Shown: in pieces, positions 11,701 through 26,700 of the stretch | Position numbering within the stretch: position 1 is the stretch's first letter | Layout: every line of letters begins with the position of its first letter | Origin: Misgurnus anguillicaudatus | Lineage: Eukaryota > Chordata > Actinopteri > Cypriniformes > Cobitidae | NCBI RefSeq assembly: GCF_027580225.2 | Contig: NC_073343.2 | Coordinates: forward strand, 1,674,001 to 1,738,000 | DNA length: 64,000 bases | Reading direction: 5' to 3' | Program-made: the position numbers and the translations under genes | The notes under the pieces: model-generated | Told to the model about the DNA's origin: nothing | The model's database searches: none | The model's input: the letters and a program-made list of their open reading frames with translations, nothing else

Positions 11701-14700
11701 GTCCGCGACACTGGCTGCGTCCGAAACTCAAGGCAGTGACTTGTTGCCTCGCTGTCTCATGAGGCAAATGACTTCGGAGGCATGAAGGCAGCTCAGAGAA
11801 AGGCTTTCGGACGCACTTCAAAGGCAGCGTGTTTGAAATATAAACAGAGAGCACCTTTGTGATAACTAATCACATATTTGAAAACTACAATACTAATTTC
11901 TCGCTAGAAATGCAGTTAAAATGTGTAAAAAGTAAAAATATACATTTATTTACACTAAATTTGTGCTCCAGTCGCTTCCTTGGCCGCCATTTTATTTTTT
12001 CGAACTTGACCACTGTTGTCATGTGGTTTTTACGTCAGTAAAGGCGGTGACAAAGGGTCACATGGATATTAACGTCATTGACAGAAGACAGCACTGCCCC
12101 GAGTCAATGTTTTGAATGGAAATTTTCTCACAATGTACAAGTAGTTGAAAACATTACAGATATTGATAGTAATCAGCTGGCCTAGTGGTTTTTGGACATT
12201 TTACTGCAAATATCTTACAAATTGCACCTTTAAAGGTGCAACGTAGGACCTTTACCGCCAACTAGTGCTGAGACTGTGAATTGCAACCAACTGCTCAGTC
12301 CACAGCTCACCCCTCCATTTCGAAACGTTTAGTGAAGCTACGGTAGCCACCAGAGGCCACATGCATCATTGTCTGAGACAACGTATTGACAAAACACACT
12401 CTATAGAAAATTTGTCCATTTAGGGCTACTGTAGAAAGATGACAACGTGAAATGGGAACTTCCATGTAAGGGTACTCATGGATTATGTATGTAGATAAAA
12501 ACATCTTATTCTAAGGTAATAAAAACAATATAGTTCATTATGTAAGGTCACACCGATGACAATAATAGTTATGTGTATTAGATTGCATTTCTGTAAAAGG
12601 GATCCTTCTTGCATGTAAAAAAAATAAGAAAGATAAAAAGCAAATGAGACGGCAAACACATGCACAAAAAATATATATAGGCCTAAAGAATAATGCAAAG
12701 AATCTCTGACACTCAATTTTTATAAAGTAGGCAACCATCTCAGAAAAAAACTGACAAAGACGCCTTCAAGCATCCACTGCCACCAGACACACTCTTCTCC
12801 TTTTATGGAGACTTTCTTCAAGTGCAGCAGCCTCCATGGCAACCGCATCTCCATCATCAACACCTTCAGCTTTAGCTTCTTCTGCCCTCATCTGGCCTGC
12901 ATTCAGACATCTTTTATTTCCCTGCATGGTGTTATCAACAAAGTTCTGGATTTCCCTGTGTGTACCTAACAGCCGCTGACACAGACCTAAACAAACAGAT
13001 TTGAACAAGCCAGACAGACGGTCCACATCCAGCAGGACGAACATTCCTAAACGTCACCTGACAGCATCTTTCACCTCACTGCACTATAACACACTTGATA
13101 AAATCACAATTATCTGATGATTATTGTCAATATTGGTTTATATTTATTAATGGCACAGTATGTAAGATTTTTGTTTTTACAAAGTTCCTTTGGCTTAAAA
13201 TAACGCAGACTTAGAACATGGCTTTGTTTTGTTTCTAAACTCATATGTCACGGCCATATGCATTAAAGGGATAGTTAACCCAAAAATTAAAACCATGCCA
13301 TCAATGACTCACCCCCATGTCGTTCCAGGCTCGTGGGACCTCCGTTCATCTTCGGAACACAGTTTGGGATGTTTTGTATTTGGTCCGAGAGCTTGTTGAC
13401 CCTTCGTTGAGAATCTACGTACAGTACACTGTCCATGTCCAGAAGGGTAATAGAAAGACCATCGATGTAGTCCATGTGACATCAGTGGGTCAGTTAGAAT
13501 GTGTTGAGGCATCGAAAATACATTTTGGTCCAGAACTAAAAGATATTACGACTTTATTCAGCATTGTCTTCTCTTCTGCGTCTGTTGTGAAGCGCATGCG
13601 CAAGACTAAAGTCACATGACTGCAGTGACGCGGATAAAGTGTTAAGGGGATCGCACACCAGCCGCGCAGCTCAGCGCCGCGTCGCGCCTAGGAGAACTCA
13701 GAGGTATTATAAACCAGAACTGTACATTTAATAGCGCGAGCTTCGTCAGATAGCGTCTACTTCAAAATGTAAAATATACGTTAGCAGCCAATGTTAATCG
13801 TTAATGATTTGGGACAAATATGATGTTATTTAATGTTAAACTATGTGAGTGGCGCGACAGGGATTTGAACAACTTCCTGAGTCACAGCTGGGCGGCGCAG
13901 ACAGGCACCACCTGGCGGCGCCGGTGTGCATATACTCATAGAAAACAATGTGTTCGATTTTTTTTAGAACGGCGCGGCGCTGCACGATCCCCTTTATCCT
14001 CATACAGGTTTGCAATGTTTTTGTTGTTTTTTTCAAACTTACAGCGTGCGTCTCCCTCAGACTGTAAGCAAAGCCCGGGCTCACAAAAAACAAACAAAAA
14101 AACAGCTGGGGTGCACCAGATAACACGTCAGCCGCGTCATACGTCACTGAAGTCACTTTGATGATGTTTCCACCACCCCTCTGGACATGGACAGCACACC
14201 GCACGCAGACCCCCAATGAAGGAGCAACAAGCTCTCTGACCAAATACAAAACATCTCCAACTGTGCTCCGAAGATGAACGGAGGTCCCACGAGTCTGAAA
14301 CGACATGAGGGTGAGTCATCAATGACATAGTTCACCCAAAAATGAGAATAATCTCTTTAAAATATATTTTACACAATATTTGAGCTTATAAAAGTATCAA
14401 CATGTTGCCTACTACCTTTGGGTTAGAACGTGAAACTCTGGGTCCGGCGCCACTTCTCGGCAAACGCAAGAACTCGTTGATTCTGTCCTTGACGCGCTTT
14501 CGGTCAGCTCTGGTCAAGCCGGGGAACTTCTGGGAAACAGCTTTGATGATGAAGTGCCTTAGGTTCAAAGGCAACGCATATTTACCCCTTAAACCGCTCC
14601 AGTTGGTGGTTGACGCCCACTCCGTACACTGCCGTTCGGGTAAGACCGAACGAAACAGAAGGCAACCGAATCGATCGGGCCGACCCTGACTTTGTTTCAT

Positions 14701-17700
14701 TAGCATCTTCAGCTGAATCTTTGTGGGAGAAGTGAACTTGAGATTAGGATGGCAAAGTACAGGTGCCACTGTTAAGTGTTGCTGTAGAATTTGGTAAGTA
14801 GAGTTGACAGGTGTTGGTGTTTGCTCCTCTTCTACATCCTCAGAATAAGTCCCTGACTCCTCTGCTGTCATCTCCGACTCCTGCAACAGATACAGCAGCC
14901 ACCTTCAGAAGGCTTTGTCATCTGTGGTTCAGGTACTATCTGGGATGCAGCATCTTCGCATATTTAAATTAACCGCTAGACCATTACAGTGTACGGCTAG
15001 CAAATTAGCAATGTTTAATGAAGTATATTGTTTAAATTGTTTAAATAAAACTAATAGGCTTTATGCCCAGCTGCACCACCCCCCGAACCTCAGCCAGCTC
15101 CTTGTTTCCTGTCTGCCATTATTGGACGAACTGATTAATCCAGGTGTGCCTGACCTCAGTAGTCACAACAACAATAATCAGACACACCTGGATTAATCAG
15201 TTTGTCCAATAATGGCAGACAGGAAACAAGGAGCTGGCTGAAGTTCAGGACGTAGTGCAGCCGGGCACAAAGCCCATTGTGTATTAATTGCAGCAGCAAT
15301 CTTTTCGCCTCTCTATCGCCACCTCTTTTTGAAACATAGAACTGCAGGCAACTTTGCATTGAAAGAGATTAAACTGGCATTTCCTGCGAAATCGTACAGC
15401 TGATCATTACAATAGGTTTATCGTTATGATCAGAGTAAAGTACGGAGACGGTTTTGAACACTGATTTAAAAGATTTTTGTCCGTTTTAGCCAAAACAGTT
15501 ACAGATTTAAATTATTATGCTTTATTAATATTCATTTTATATGCCTTTTTATAAACAGATGAAAGTTTTTATGAACATATTCTTAAATTTACTCAGTGTA
15601 GTATTTAATCGTAAACTCTTCAATGAGTCTCTTTTTAAATTGTAACGTGCAAAGTTTTTTGGTATCGTGCGAGGTTCCTGGTAGCAACAGCTATAAATTT
15701 CAACAAGTTGAGCCTCCATCTATTTATGGTTATAGCGTCACTCATAGTTTAGATGTTTTGGAGATTAACTTTATACTTAAAGTCCGTATAAAGTCATTTA
15801 ATATTTTTTTTATTGCTGATACATGTTATAAAGACTCTGAACTGTGTAGTATTGAATTGTGGAGTTATACTGTTGAACAGTGTTCAGGATTATTTGGGCG
15901 GGGCTAAAACAGAGGCTCGATGACGCCCCGCCCCTAACCCAATCGCGAGCATCTATTCAGGTTGTAGCTGTATTTTTAAAAGTTGAGAGAGACTGCAACT
16001 TTCCCGCGAGTGGGTGTGGTTTAGCGCCTACAGCGGACACTCCCCCTCTGTCTGAGAGCAGAGATTACTGCCTATTTTATTATGCAAAGTTATTTTATTT
16101 GTTTGGTGGGGTTTTTTTCATTCAAATTTTAAATCTTTCTGTGGTGTGACAAACTAAAAGCACATTTAATATTGGACTATACACAGGCTTCAAGACATTT
16201 GGACGAGACTAAAGATTTTATTATTATTTTGAATAAAATCTAACACAATTTGTGTCCCAAGGCTATTGGTTTTGTAAAAACTTTGGTTACTTAACTCATT
16301 TGTGTTTCTGCTAAGCATAACCTCTGCATTATTGTCATATAAGAAATCCCTATTGTGATGTTTTTTGTCATGAATGTTTTTATTTATTGAACATAAGGTA
16401 CAGTTGTGATAATTGGGATAAAACCACAAGGTCCACACAGTCCAATAGAAAACCTGGATTATATTTAAATTTGTGATAGCACCATGAAATGAGTAACATT
16501 TATTTTGCGATTATATGCATGCTGTTTTTAATGTTAAGTGTTGGTGTTTAACTGAATGTCCTCATCATCCTAATGTCTTGGGAATGAACTTGGCAGATCT
16601 TGGACATTTTTTATGTGGATGGACTGCATTTAAAGGAATATTCCAAGTTCATAATAAATCTGGTAATTTAATCACCCCCATGTCATCCAAGATATTTAAG
16701 TTGTATTTATGTTCTTTGTTCAGTCGAGAATTTTTTCAGGAAAACATTCCAGAATTTTTCTCCATATAGTGGACTTCAGTGGGCCTCAACAGTTAACAGT
16801 TTCAATGCAGCTTCATAGGGCTCTAAACCATACCAACCGAGGCATTAGGGTCTTATCTAGAGAAACAATTGTTAATTTCGGCAAAAAAAGGATACTATTT
16901 AACCACAACTTCTCATACCTTATGTATGTGTGTAAGCACGTCGAAATGTCACGTGTTGTATATGTGAAACGCACACTTTTTTGCTGAAAATGTTGATTGT
17001 TTCGCTAGATAAGACCCTTATGCCTTGAATGCGTTCCCTTTAAAGCTGCATTGAAACTGTTGAGGTCCACACTAAAGTCCACTATATGATAAAATCCTGA
17101 AGTGTTTTTCTAAAAAAAAAAAAAAACTTTATTTCTTCTTGACTGAAAAAATAAAGACATAAACGTCTTGGATTACATTGGGGTGAGTAAATTATAGTAT
17201 TTAACTATACAGATTTCATTAGGAGCATTGAAAATAATGGTTTGGGGAAACTGTAAAATAAAAATAAATAAATAATAAGTTACAAATAAATATGTAAGTA
17301 AATTGCTGGTCATTTAATCCATTAAACTTTTATTAATTAATACAGTGGTAAATAAAACAGTCAGTAATTATTCAAAGTGTTTAATCCAGTAAGTAAAAAA
17401 GAGAGAAAAAAAATACATTTGTTTCTTTTGAAGCAGTTCATTATTTCGAATCTCCAAGTGACCGCATCTTCAAGTGTTTGACGGAGGTTGTTAGGCAGCA
17501 CATCCTTTTCTTTGGAACCATCCAAGTTCACAGAACCTATCCAGTTCTTATAAAAGCTCATGGGAATTTAACATTTTATACAAAAGCGCAGCAAAATGCC
17601 CTGCCCTCGGACTCCCATTTGGTCCTGCTCAATCCAGATACAGTTTTTTCTCTTTCTCCAGCAACACTTGATTTAAAGTCACATCCTTGAGTTGTCGGTC

Positions 17701-20700
17701 ATAGTTGCCCAACTGCTAGGAAGCGATTTAGATGATGAAGTTCCTTAGGTTCAAGAGCAATGCACATTTTCCTCTTGAACCATCCAAGTCTTTATATAGT
17801 GGTTTGGGAAGGACAAAAAGGAATAAGCAGGCAACCGAATCGATCGGGCCGACCATGACTAAAATTAATTAGGGTCTTCAGGTGAACCATCAAGAGACAA
17901 GTAAGGAGAGTCGACAGGTGATGGTGTTAGCTTCTTATCTGCTCACAGTTCAGTTCACTATTTAACCCCTTTGTTGTTGTCTCCGCCGCCTGCAACAGAT
18001 ACATCAGCCTTCAAAAGGCTTTGTCAGCTGTGGTTCACCGCAACAGGGTCTGATTTTTATAAGAATGATCTTTGATAACACTTGACTTCTGTGTATTTAC
18101 AGATACAGCATGACACACAGGTTTAGATATTTGTGAGATGGACTTGGGTTCTCTTAGTTGAAAACTTTTTTCATGTAAAAGAAATATTTATTCACAAATC
18201 AGACATCTCTTTTGCTTGCAAATGAGTTCTACTCTACCCGAGAGCAATATTTGGCCTATGAAATACTACAGCATAACAAAAAAAAAATGTAAAGGACAAG
18301 TTCGGTATTTTACACCTAAAGCCCTGCCCTCAAATTGTTTACGATGAAATAGAACGGTTTTGACTGAAATTTGGACACATGATGCTGGCCCGAGAATTTT
18401 CGGGTGTTTGTTCTATCACCTCCCACCCCTATAATGGCTATATAGGTGCACAGGAACAATTCTTTCTAAAATGAATGAAACTTTCATTTACAAAGACATG
18501 AAACTCACCGAGTGGTCAGGGGTGTTCACTGATATGCTCACACAAAAATCGCTGCAAAAGATGCCCTCCAACAGGTTTTATCATAGTTTTTGTCCAACTC
18601 CATTGACTTAGATGTGCTGTGAGGTACGGTATTACTCCGCGCCGGGAACTTTGTTTGTATTCTTGCAATTGGCAAAGGTGGATTATCGCCACCAACTGGG
18701 CTGGAGTGTTTATAATTCAAGCTCTCAACAGAAGAATGTACGGGTGTGAGGCGTTTGGAAAAATAGGTCCACAAGTTCAAAACGAATGCTAAAACACCTG
18801 TTGGAAAGCATCTTTTGCAGCAATTTTTGTGTGAGCATATCAGTGAACACCCCTGACCACTCGGTGAGTTTCACGTCTTTGTAAACGAAAGTTTAATGCA
18901 TTTTAGGAAGGATTGTTCCAGTGCACCTATACACCCATTGTAGAGATGGGAGGTGAAACAACAAACACCCAAAAATTCTCGGGCCAGCATCTTATGTCCA
19001 AATTTCAGTCAAAACCATTCTATTTCATCACAAACAATCAGAAACAGGGCTTTAAGTGCAAAACACCAAACCTGTACCTCAACCATAAAAAACTCAAGGA
19101 CAATAAGAAATCCCTAATATTTCCATTGCACTGTGGGAGTCATTTTACTTATTTAATGTTGCAACTACAACAAGCAATTCTTCACTAAATAAAAATGTTC
19201 ATGACAAAAACCATCACATAAGGGACACCATTATGTCAAAAACACCCCAGTCATGCTTGGCAGAAACAAGTTACCAAAATTCCTACAGAACCTACAGCTT
19301 TTGGATACTAAAACCTCATTTGCACCAAAGGTATCAAACACTGTCGACAGGTCACCAAATGCTCTGGTCAACCAGACCATTATATCTGCCCTGCAAAACT
19401 TATATGTACACAAGTCTCAAAAAGACAAGCGGGATGTTGGGCATCATCTCTCGGAGCCTATCATCTGCATAACCATGCCGAGATATTTTACATGTGCACA
19501 ACAAATGAAAATGGGAAAGAATGACTTGAATATCCAAGCTCTTAAATATAATATTAAGAACAAGAAAAAATAGATGAAGCACAGATGGTGCACAGCGTAT
19601 ACAGAAATAGGAGCCTTCATATAAGTGTTAAAAATAGTGTTTTAATTTTGACAATAAGCCAGGACAGATTGATGAAGAACACAGAATTGAGAATGAAATA
19701 GTGGATTAAGATTGACATGTTTCATTTCATCACAGAACATACAAAAATAAAAATCCATGGTGTTCAAGTAGGAGTGGACCTGAAATCTTTGTTGTGAAAC
19801 CAAGGCCTGGTTTAATTGAGATATATTTCTTGTTTAATAGATGGATATCTCTCTATACAACTTAAAGTTACTATGAAGAACATCACAAACTAAGAATATC
19901 ACTCAAAACTGTAAACTACTGAAATAAACCAAAACAGGACGACGAAGATTAATTTATTTTTTTAATTTAAGTCTTGAATATCTTGATATTTAAACTTAAG
20001 AATGGATACAGCCAAATGATTTCATAAGTTACAGAAACAGTCTCTTTTTGTTACTTTGTCACAACACTTTGAAAAAAGTTGGTTTAACGTATAAAAGTAA
20101 GTTATCAGGTCGCCTAATATTTTTAGGTGGAATGAACTCAACTAATCTTTATTTAATGTGCAGGTAAGATCAACAATCTTAAAAAAAAAAAAACTTTAAT
20201 ACTTTAACCATTCATACTGCAAACATCTATTCAGCCAATCCATCTTCATCTGACTTTACAGTGAGCCAGCAATCTAAACTCTTTTGTCCATTTGTATTAC
20301 ATACCCGTTTTTTGGCAGGGTAACCATCTTTGGCCTTCCTGCGTCGCTTCAACGTCAAGACCAGTCTGTTTTCTTTTGTTAAACAAGGATCTGTCGATGC
20401 TGTAAAATCAGGTGCTTTGTTACATTATTATATGTTAAATCCTAACTTAACACAAACTAGCCATAATAAAATTAAACATTATAATTTCATGTGTACCAAC
20501 AAGTGGCGGCTGGTGACTGTTGTTTCGAGGGGCGCAAATTCAAAATATGTGTTCAGAGTAGGGTTGTGCCGATAGACAACGATAATATCGTGTATCGACG
20601 ACCGATAGACATATCGCAAATAGCAGGCTTTTAACCAGTTGGCGATGGTTATTATTATTATCATCATAGTTTCACATTAACATGCTCAATGCATGCTTAA

Positions 20701-23700
20701 GGGCGATTTATAGTCGTGCGTAGGCTATCCGTAGCCTGTGGGTAGCCTGACGCGCACCTCACAAAAATTTTAACAGGGCGTCAGTTCTATGCGGATCGCA
20801 AGCGCTGTGATTGGTCCACCAGAACCCCTAGTGTCAGGTAAAAAAAAACACGTCATAGTATTTCACACGCATTTCTGTTTGCAACGGTTAAAAGAAAGAT
20901 GAGACAAGTTGAGGAGTGATTTAACTCAAACTGCAACCAAAGTCGCTGTTTATTTACTTCCATCATTGCTGGTCTTCTCAAATCATACACAACAAGTTGC
21001 TGTTTCTTCTTCGTTTATGGGTTAACTTGCTAAGCTTCTTCTTCTTTCACGTTTGTGCTGCTACTGTGGTTACACCGTGGATACTGCCTACCAGGGGTCT
21101 GCGCGTGTGTTTGCACGTCGACGTCCGCAAAAGTATAAATGAAAACCGACACGGAACCTACGCCATCGCTGCTACGCCGTAGGACCTTCGCACGACTATA
21201 ACGAGCCCTTTATGGTCATGACAGTGTTGCCATTGCTTCTTTTTTGTCTACCAATCAAGTGACTTGTCATAAATGAGTAAAAAATGAACAAATACATAAA
21301 TAAATAAATACATTAGTAAACTACCACCCCACCCCCTGATACTATCGTGTATCAGCGATGTCACAGGCTGACGATAGGACGATCTCAAAATTGGGCAAAT
21401 CGTTCGACACTAGTAGGGCCCTATAAAATCCGTTTTATTTTTTCCCAAATTCCGTTTTATTTTTTCCCAAATTCCGTTTTATCCGTTTTAATTTTTGGCA
21501 ATTATATTTTTTACCCTTTACTTTTATTTAAGTCATAAAAAGAGTGTGCCTTTTAATGTTAATGATTAAAATGTAAATGATTTGGGGGAAAAACTGGATA
21601 ACAGGATTACTTAATGACTATAAAAGATGCATTTACACAAGCACATACACACCCGCGCGCACACACAACTCAATTCAGTGCATTGTTTTTTTTTTAGTGT
21701 TGTTGCAGGAGGCTACAACAAGGTGTTAAAGCAGTGGTGCCTTCAGAAGTGCCTTAAACACATCAATCCAGCGGAACGCGATCCATATTTTATACACAAT
21801 CGCTTGAAATGCATATAACTTTACAAACATACACAGGATAGTGATCTGACTTAGGACAGCATGAGCACGCAGCTCTTTGCACGTGCGAGCGAAAGAGAGA
21901 CAGAGAGCGGCGCCATGATGCAGATGATTATATTTTAAATGCGAGGGATAGTTAGTGTGCCTCAGCTCGCTTGAAATGCATAAAACTGAACAAATACATG
22001 AGGATTTGTGTTCGCACTTCGGACAGATGCGTGAGCGCGTGCACGTGAGAGGTACAGTGAGACAGACATGGATGAGAGAGTGCATGTATCTTTGCGCTCA
22101 CCGTGAACAGAGTGTTGACTAAACTGCCAAACTAACAGTTCTCCGGTCACATAAAAGTCATGTGAGACCTGCTCGGAACTAAGTGCTTAGCGTCGAATTT
22201 CTTAATTTTTTCGCTGACGAAAGTAGAGTCGTGGAGAGCCGTTTCGCCATGGTGTCAGTGTTTTGGAGGATGTCTGAAACGACGGGAGGGGGCGTGTCGC
22301 CCAGATTTACTTCCCCCGGTCTGCATTTCCCCCAGACATACGTTCGTCTCCCACACAAAAACATAATTTTATTCAAAATATGTCAAATTCCGCGAAATTC
22401 CGCGTTTATACTAGATTCCGTGTTAATTAGCCAATTCCGCGATTCCGTCCGCGATTCCGTGATCACGGAAATTATAGGGCCCTACACTAGTTCGGAGAGT
22501 CCCATGTGCATCACATGTTTTGTCAAAATAAGTGCCTGCTGCACACGTGTCAAAACCATTTATGATAAAAGAGACGCTCACGTTCACAAAATACACTCAC
22601 TTAACAGTAAACTCTGATTACACATGAGATTATGCGAGTATCTGGCAAACGCGAGTGTCTCTTGTATCATAAACCCTTGAGACGCGTCTGCAGCAGGCAC
22701 TTATTTTGACAAAACACATGATGCACATATGTTCCCTTGACACGCCAAACACATATTTTAAAAATGACATACATGACAGGCTACATACATGTTGTGATGA
22801 GCTTGGCATCTAGCGCCTTCGAAAAAAAGTCACCGGCCGCCACTGGTACCAACACACATCATGATTTTATCATATATAACCCTCCCTGTGAAAACCCACT
22901 TTATGTAATATTTTTTACCATTTCCTACATAATGTAAAGAACCTTGTGTTAAAATATAACCTTAATAACATTGACTGAGTAAAGTCATGTCAAAGATTGA
23001 AATCAATGGGATCAATCGATGAAATCAATGCTCCTTATCTCACAATTAGATTATGAGGCATTAGCTAGATTTCACAGACAGGGTCACATATTATACCATC
23101 TGCGGTACCAAATGTCCAGACAGGGGAATACTTACATCTGGGAATGTCGTCTTCCAAATCTGGATGTTCTGGAGATGCAGATGTTGCAGGAGCTGCTTGT
23201 GGATCCTCTTGCTCTGATGATGGCACCAACTGTTTCCCGCTTGCACCGGGTTCTTCATTATCTGCCCAGCAGAGGGGTGTTGATCTGGCCTCTGACTCCA
23301 AATCTCCACTGTATGTGCTGCCCTGGTCTGAAGAAGAAAATATTGTTAGCAAATATTGCAGCAGTTTGGATTCTACAAATGGATTCGTCTATCCTATAAG
23401 GGGTAAAAGTTTGGCTGGTAAGGTTGGAAGAAGTGAAAATAAAAGAAGAAAAGACGAAGGTGTATGTGCAAACGCTGTATATTGCCTTTGTGTAATAATA
23501 ATTACACAAAATTACCGTGCTGTCAGTGTGGTCTCAAAATTTTGAACGGTGCACGCATGCGGACAGCCCTTATATAGCTTTGGCTTAAAGGAATATTCCA
23601 TTTTCTTAAAAGAAAAATCCAGATAATTTACTCACCACCATGTCATCCAAAATGTTGAGGTCTTTCTTTGTTCAGTCGAGAAGAAATTATGTTTTTTGAG

Positions 23701-26700
23701 GAAAACATTGCAGGATTTTTCTCATTTTAATGGACTTTAATAGACACCAACAATTAACACTTAACTCAACACGTAACAGTTTTTTTCAACTGAGTTTCAA
23801 AGGACATAAACAATCCCAAACGAGGCATAAGGGTCTTATCTAGCATTTTTGACAATAAAAATAACAAATATACACTTTTAAAGCACAACTTCCCGTCTAG
23901 ATCCGGTCGTGATGCACCAGCGTGACCCCACGCAATACGTCATGACGTCAAGAGGTCACAGAAGACGAACGCGAAACTCCGCCCCAGTGTTTACAAGTGT
24001 GTTGAAAGAGGACCGTTCCTACGTTGTTGTATGTCAACTGATACTAATTCATGTCTTTGTGTCAGTTTATTGTTTACAATGGTCCGCAAATGTGCGTTTT
24101 ATATATGTAACACGTGACCTCGCTAAGTCACTACGTATTTACGTTAGGTCGCGCTGGACCGGATCTAGACGAGAAGTTGGGCTTTAAAAGTGTATATTTA
24201 TTATTTTTCTAGTCAAAAATGACAATCGTTTTGCTAGGTAAGACCCTTATGCCTCATTTGGGATTGTTTATAGTCCTTTAAAACTCAGTTGAAAAAAACT
24301 GTTACGTGTTGAGTTAAGTGTTAATTGTTGGTGTCTATTAAAGTCCATTAAAATGAGAAAAATCCTGGACTGTTTTCCTCAAAAAAAAACATAATTTCTT
24401 CTCGACTGAACAAAGAAAGACATCAACATTTTGGATGACATGGTGGTGAGTAAATTATCTGGATTTTTCTTTTAAGAAAATTGAATATTCCTTTAAGGAG
24501 TAACAGTCTGGCTGGTTAGCGTGGCCCAGTTGGCCACCTAGTGGTAGATGCTGTAACTACATCAGAGCCTGAATAAAATCATTCTTTACTACTGACAAAC
24601 ATTCAAAACACCCAAACAGTTACTATTAAGATGGCCATGAACAGCTTTATTCAGCCATTACAGACGCCCTTTTCGGGTCCCTGCAAGTTCTGCAGAGCTT
24701 AACAAATGATCAAACAGTCACAAAACATTTACCATGTGACACAGGCTTGTCTTTTCCCTTGTCCTCATCCTCCTCCACTGAGCTCTGAGCAGGCAGGCTA
24801 CTTTTATGATCATTTGGTTCAGCAGCACCTTCGGATCCAGGTATGACGATAGGTACAGGCACCTGAATGTTAACAGTACAAAATAGTAAAATATTTTAAG
24901 AAGCTCTGGATGTGGTATAAATTAAGCCTTAAGATGACACTAAAAAACCGTTCCTTGTATCTTTATTGTTATAGTTGTGGTGTAAACTCCGCTATTCTCT
25001 TTAAAACACTTTTTTAAAACTATATTTATATAGTTATCGTTATAATGTAAATGGCCCTTGACAGGAATTGGTAAGTAAGAAGTATATGAAATGCGATAAC
25101 GAAGATCTTTAATATGACTTTAATTGACTTCGCCATCTGTATCTAAAATATAACAGACAGGAGGCCTTGATCAAGTGATTGATGTTTGGACTTCTCATTA
25201 AATTACATTACGTTACGTTTAAATTAGGCATTAACGCTTTCAAAGAGATTCAAGAAGTGAAAAAGCAAAGCGTGAAGATTGTAATTACGCGATTGTAGTT
25301 AAATCATCTTTATGTGTAGAAAAAATTATATAGCCTAAATAATAATGCATATATTTATATAAAATATAATAGTGTAAATTTTGTATATCTACATTATTAT
25401 ATACATTATAATTAGGGATGCTCACATTGACCGTTTAACCGTTAACCGAAATAAAATAAAATAAAAAAATATTTGTTAATACATGGTGCGTGTCGTCATG
25501 AGCCGACAGACATTTCGACACTTTTTCTATCTTTAATTTGTGAATGTCCTGTAAATGACACAAATGATTGCTGCCCTGACGGTCTGATAAAGTAATAATT
25601 TGTATGAGAGATCATTTGTATGCGTGTTTGGAAGCTGAACGGAGACGCGAGCGTGTCCGCGCAAGATGACGCAGTCCGTCTCGCGCACATCCGGACAGAC
25701 GTTCGCTGGTGGCCTCTAACCCTGTCCATAAACATCTCTCTTCTTGCACAAACGGAGAAAGACGACGCAAAAGCAAAACTTTCTGAAAAGCATCCTGCTT
25801 TAGAAATGACCACTGTGGTAGATGAAACAGAGACAATCTGCCCTTTTTGAATATTAATCCTCTGGACTGATTGCGTGCTTTTTAATAAGGTAATGTTGCG
25901 TGAATATCTGATAATGTATGAATCCTGGTTCTGTTGTTGATCTGTCACTGCTGTTTGCACGTTCAAATTAAATCTTTTGTTTTTACTAGTTCACAGACAA
26001 CTGTTAACTGTATTTTTACTCAATGACAATTTCATATTAAAATCTTATAAGTTAACGGTTAATGTTCGGCTTAGAAGCTCCGGTTGTCGGTCGGGAAAAT
26101 TAACTGATATGAGCATCCCTAATTATAATTATAGCCTAGTATTTGATTATAGCTTATGTGATTATTGCATATGTGTGGTATTTGTTGTTCTTGAATTTTT
26201 TCATACAAATAAAGTTTTTGTTGAATCATGATTTGTTCATGAGAATGTCCATATGCACATGTTTCCAAAAATAATCCTGCTTTCAAGCGACCATTGTAAA
26301 TAAAACATAAGGAAACAAAACGCACAGGCAGAGGAACTCCGAGTGGAAACGGTGTATACTGGGTGTACAGATGCATCGGCACAGGAATGTAGACCGGCAT
26401 GGGAATGGGAACCGGGAATGGCACCAACCTCACTTTTTCTCCGTTTTCATCAATCACTGCAGACAAGGAAAGTGCAAATGTAGCATTACATTTCTACATA
26501 TTTTGTTCATTAACTGGTTGATGGCTTTCAGCTGTAATATTTAGAGCCAGACAGGCGGAGATAGAGCCAACCTGTTTCAGCAAGAGTTGGAGGTGTTGGA
26601 TGTTCTGGCTGACACTGGACACCTTGTTCTTCGGTGATGGGTCGGCACATGAGAGCTTTGTTCTTTAACATTCTACGATTTGGAGTTCCGGGCACTGCAG

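Larger units (their letters stand above)
20501..22845. mobile_element. Outer hAT-like element of a three-level nest
   Basis: Ends AAGTGGCGGCTGGTGAC and GTCACCGGCCGCCACTG are inverted. The 8-bp target duplication GTACCAAC is perfect at 20493-20500 and 22846-22853. Most of the interior is a second element (20559-22489). Lies in the ZMYM intron between exons 21 and 22. Confidence 0.88.

Noticed and set aside
13820..14335. Overlapping open frames of up to 156 codons
   Set aside because: They lie inside a TTAA foldback element with related frames in its other copy at 40.1-41.0 kb.
19231..19573. Possible coding fragment in the large ZMYM intron
   Set aside because: Short frames on both strands without motif or splice support.
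22183..22617. Plus-strand 144-codon open frame
   Set aside because: It runs across the end of an hAT-like element and its target duplication and has no recognisable motif.
25496..25966. Minus-strand 156-codon open frame
   Set aside because: Entirely inside an hAT-like MITE with its own target duplications; no transposase motif and no splice context.
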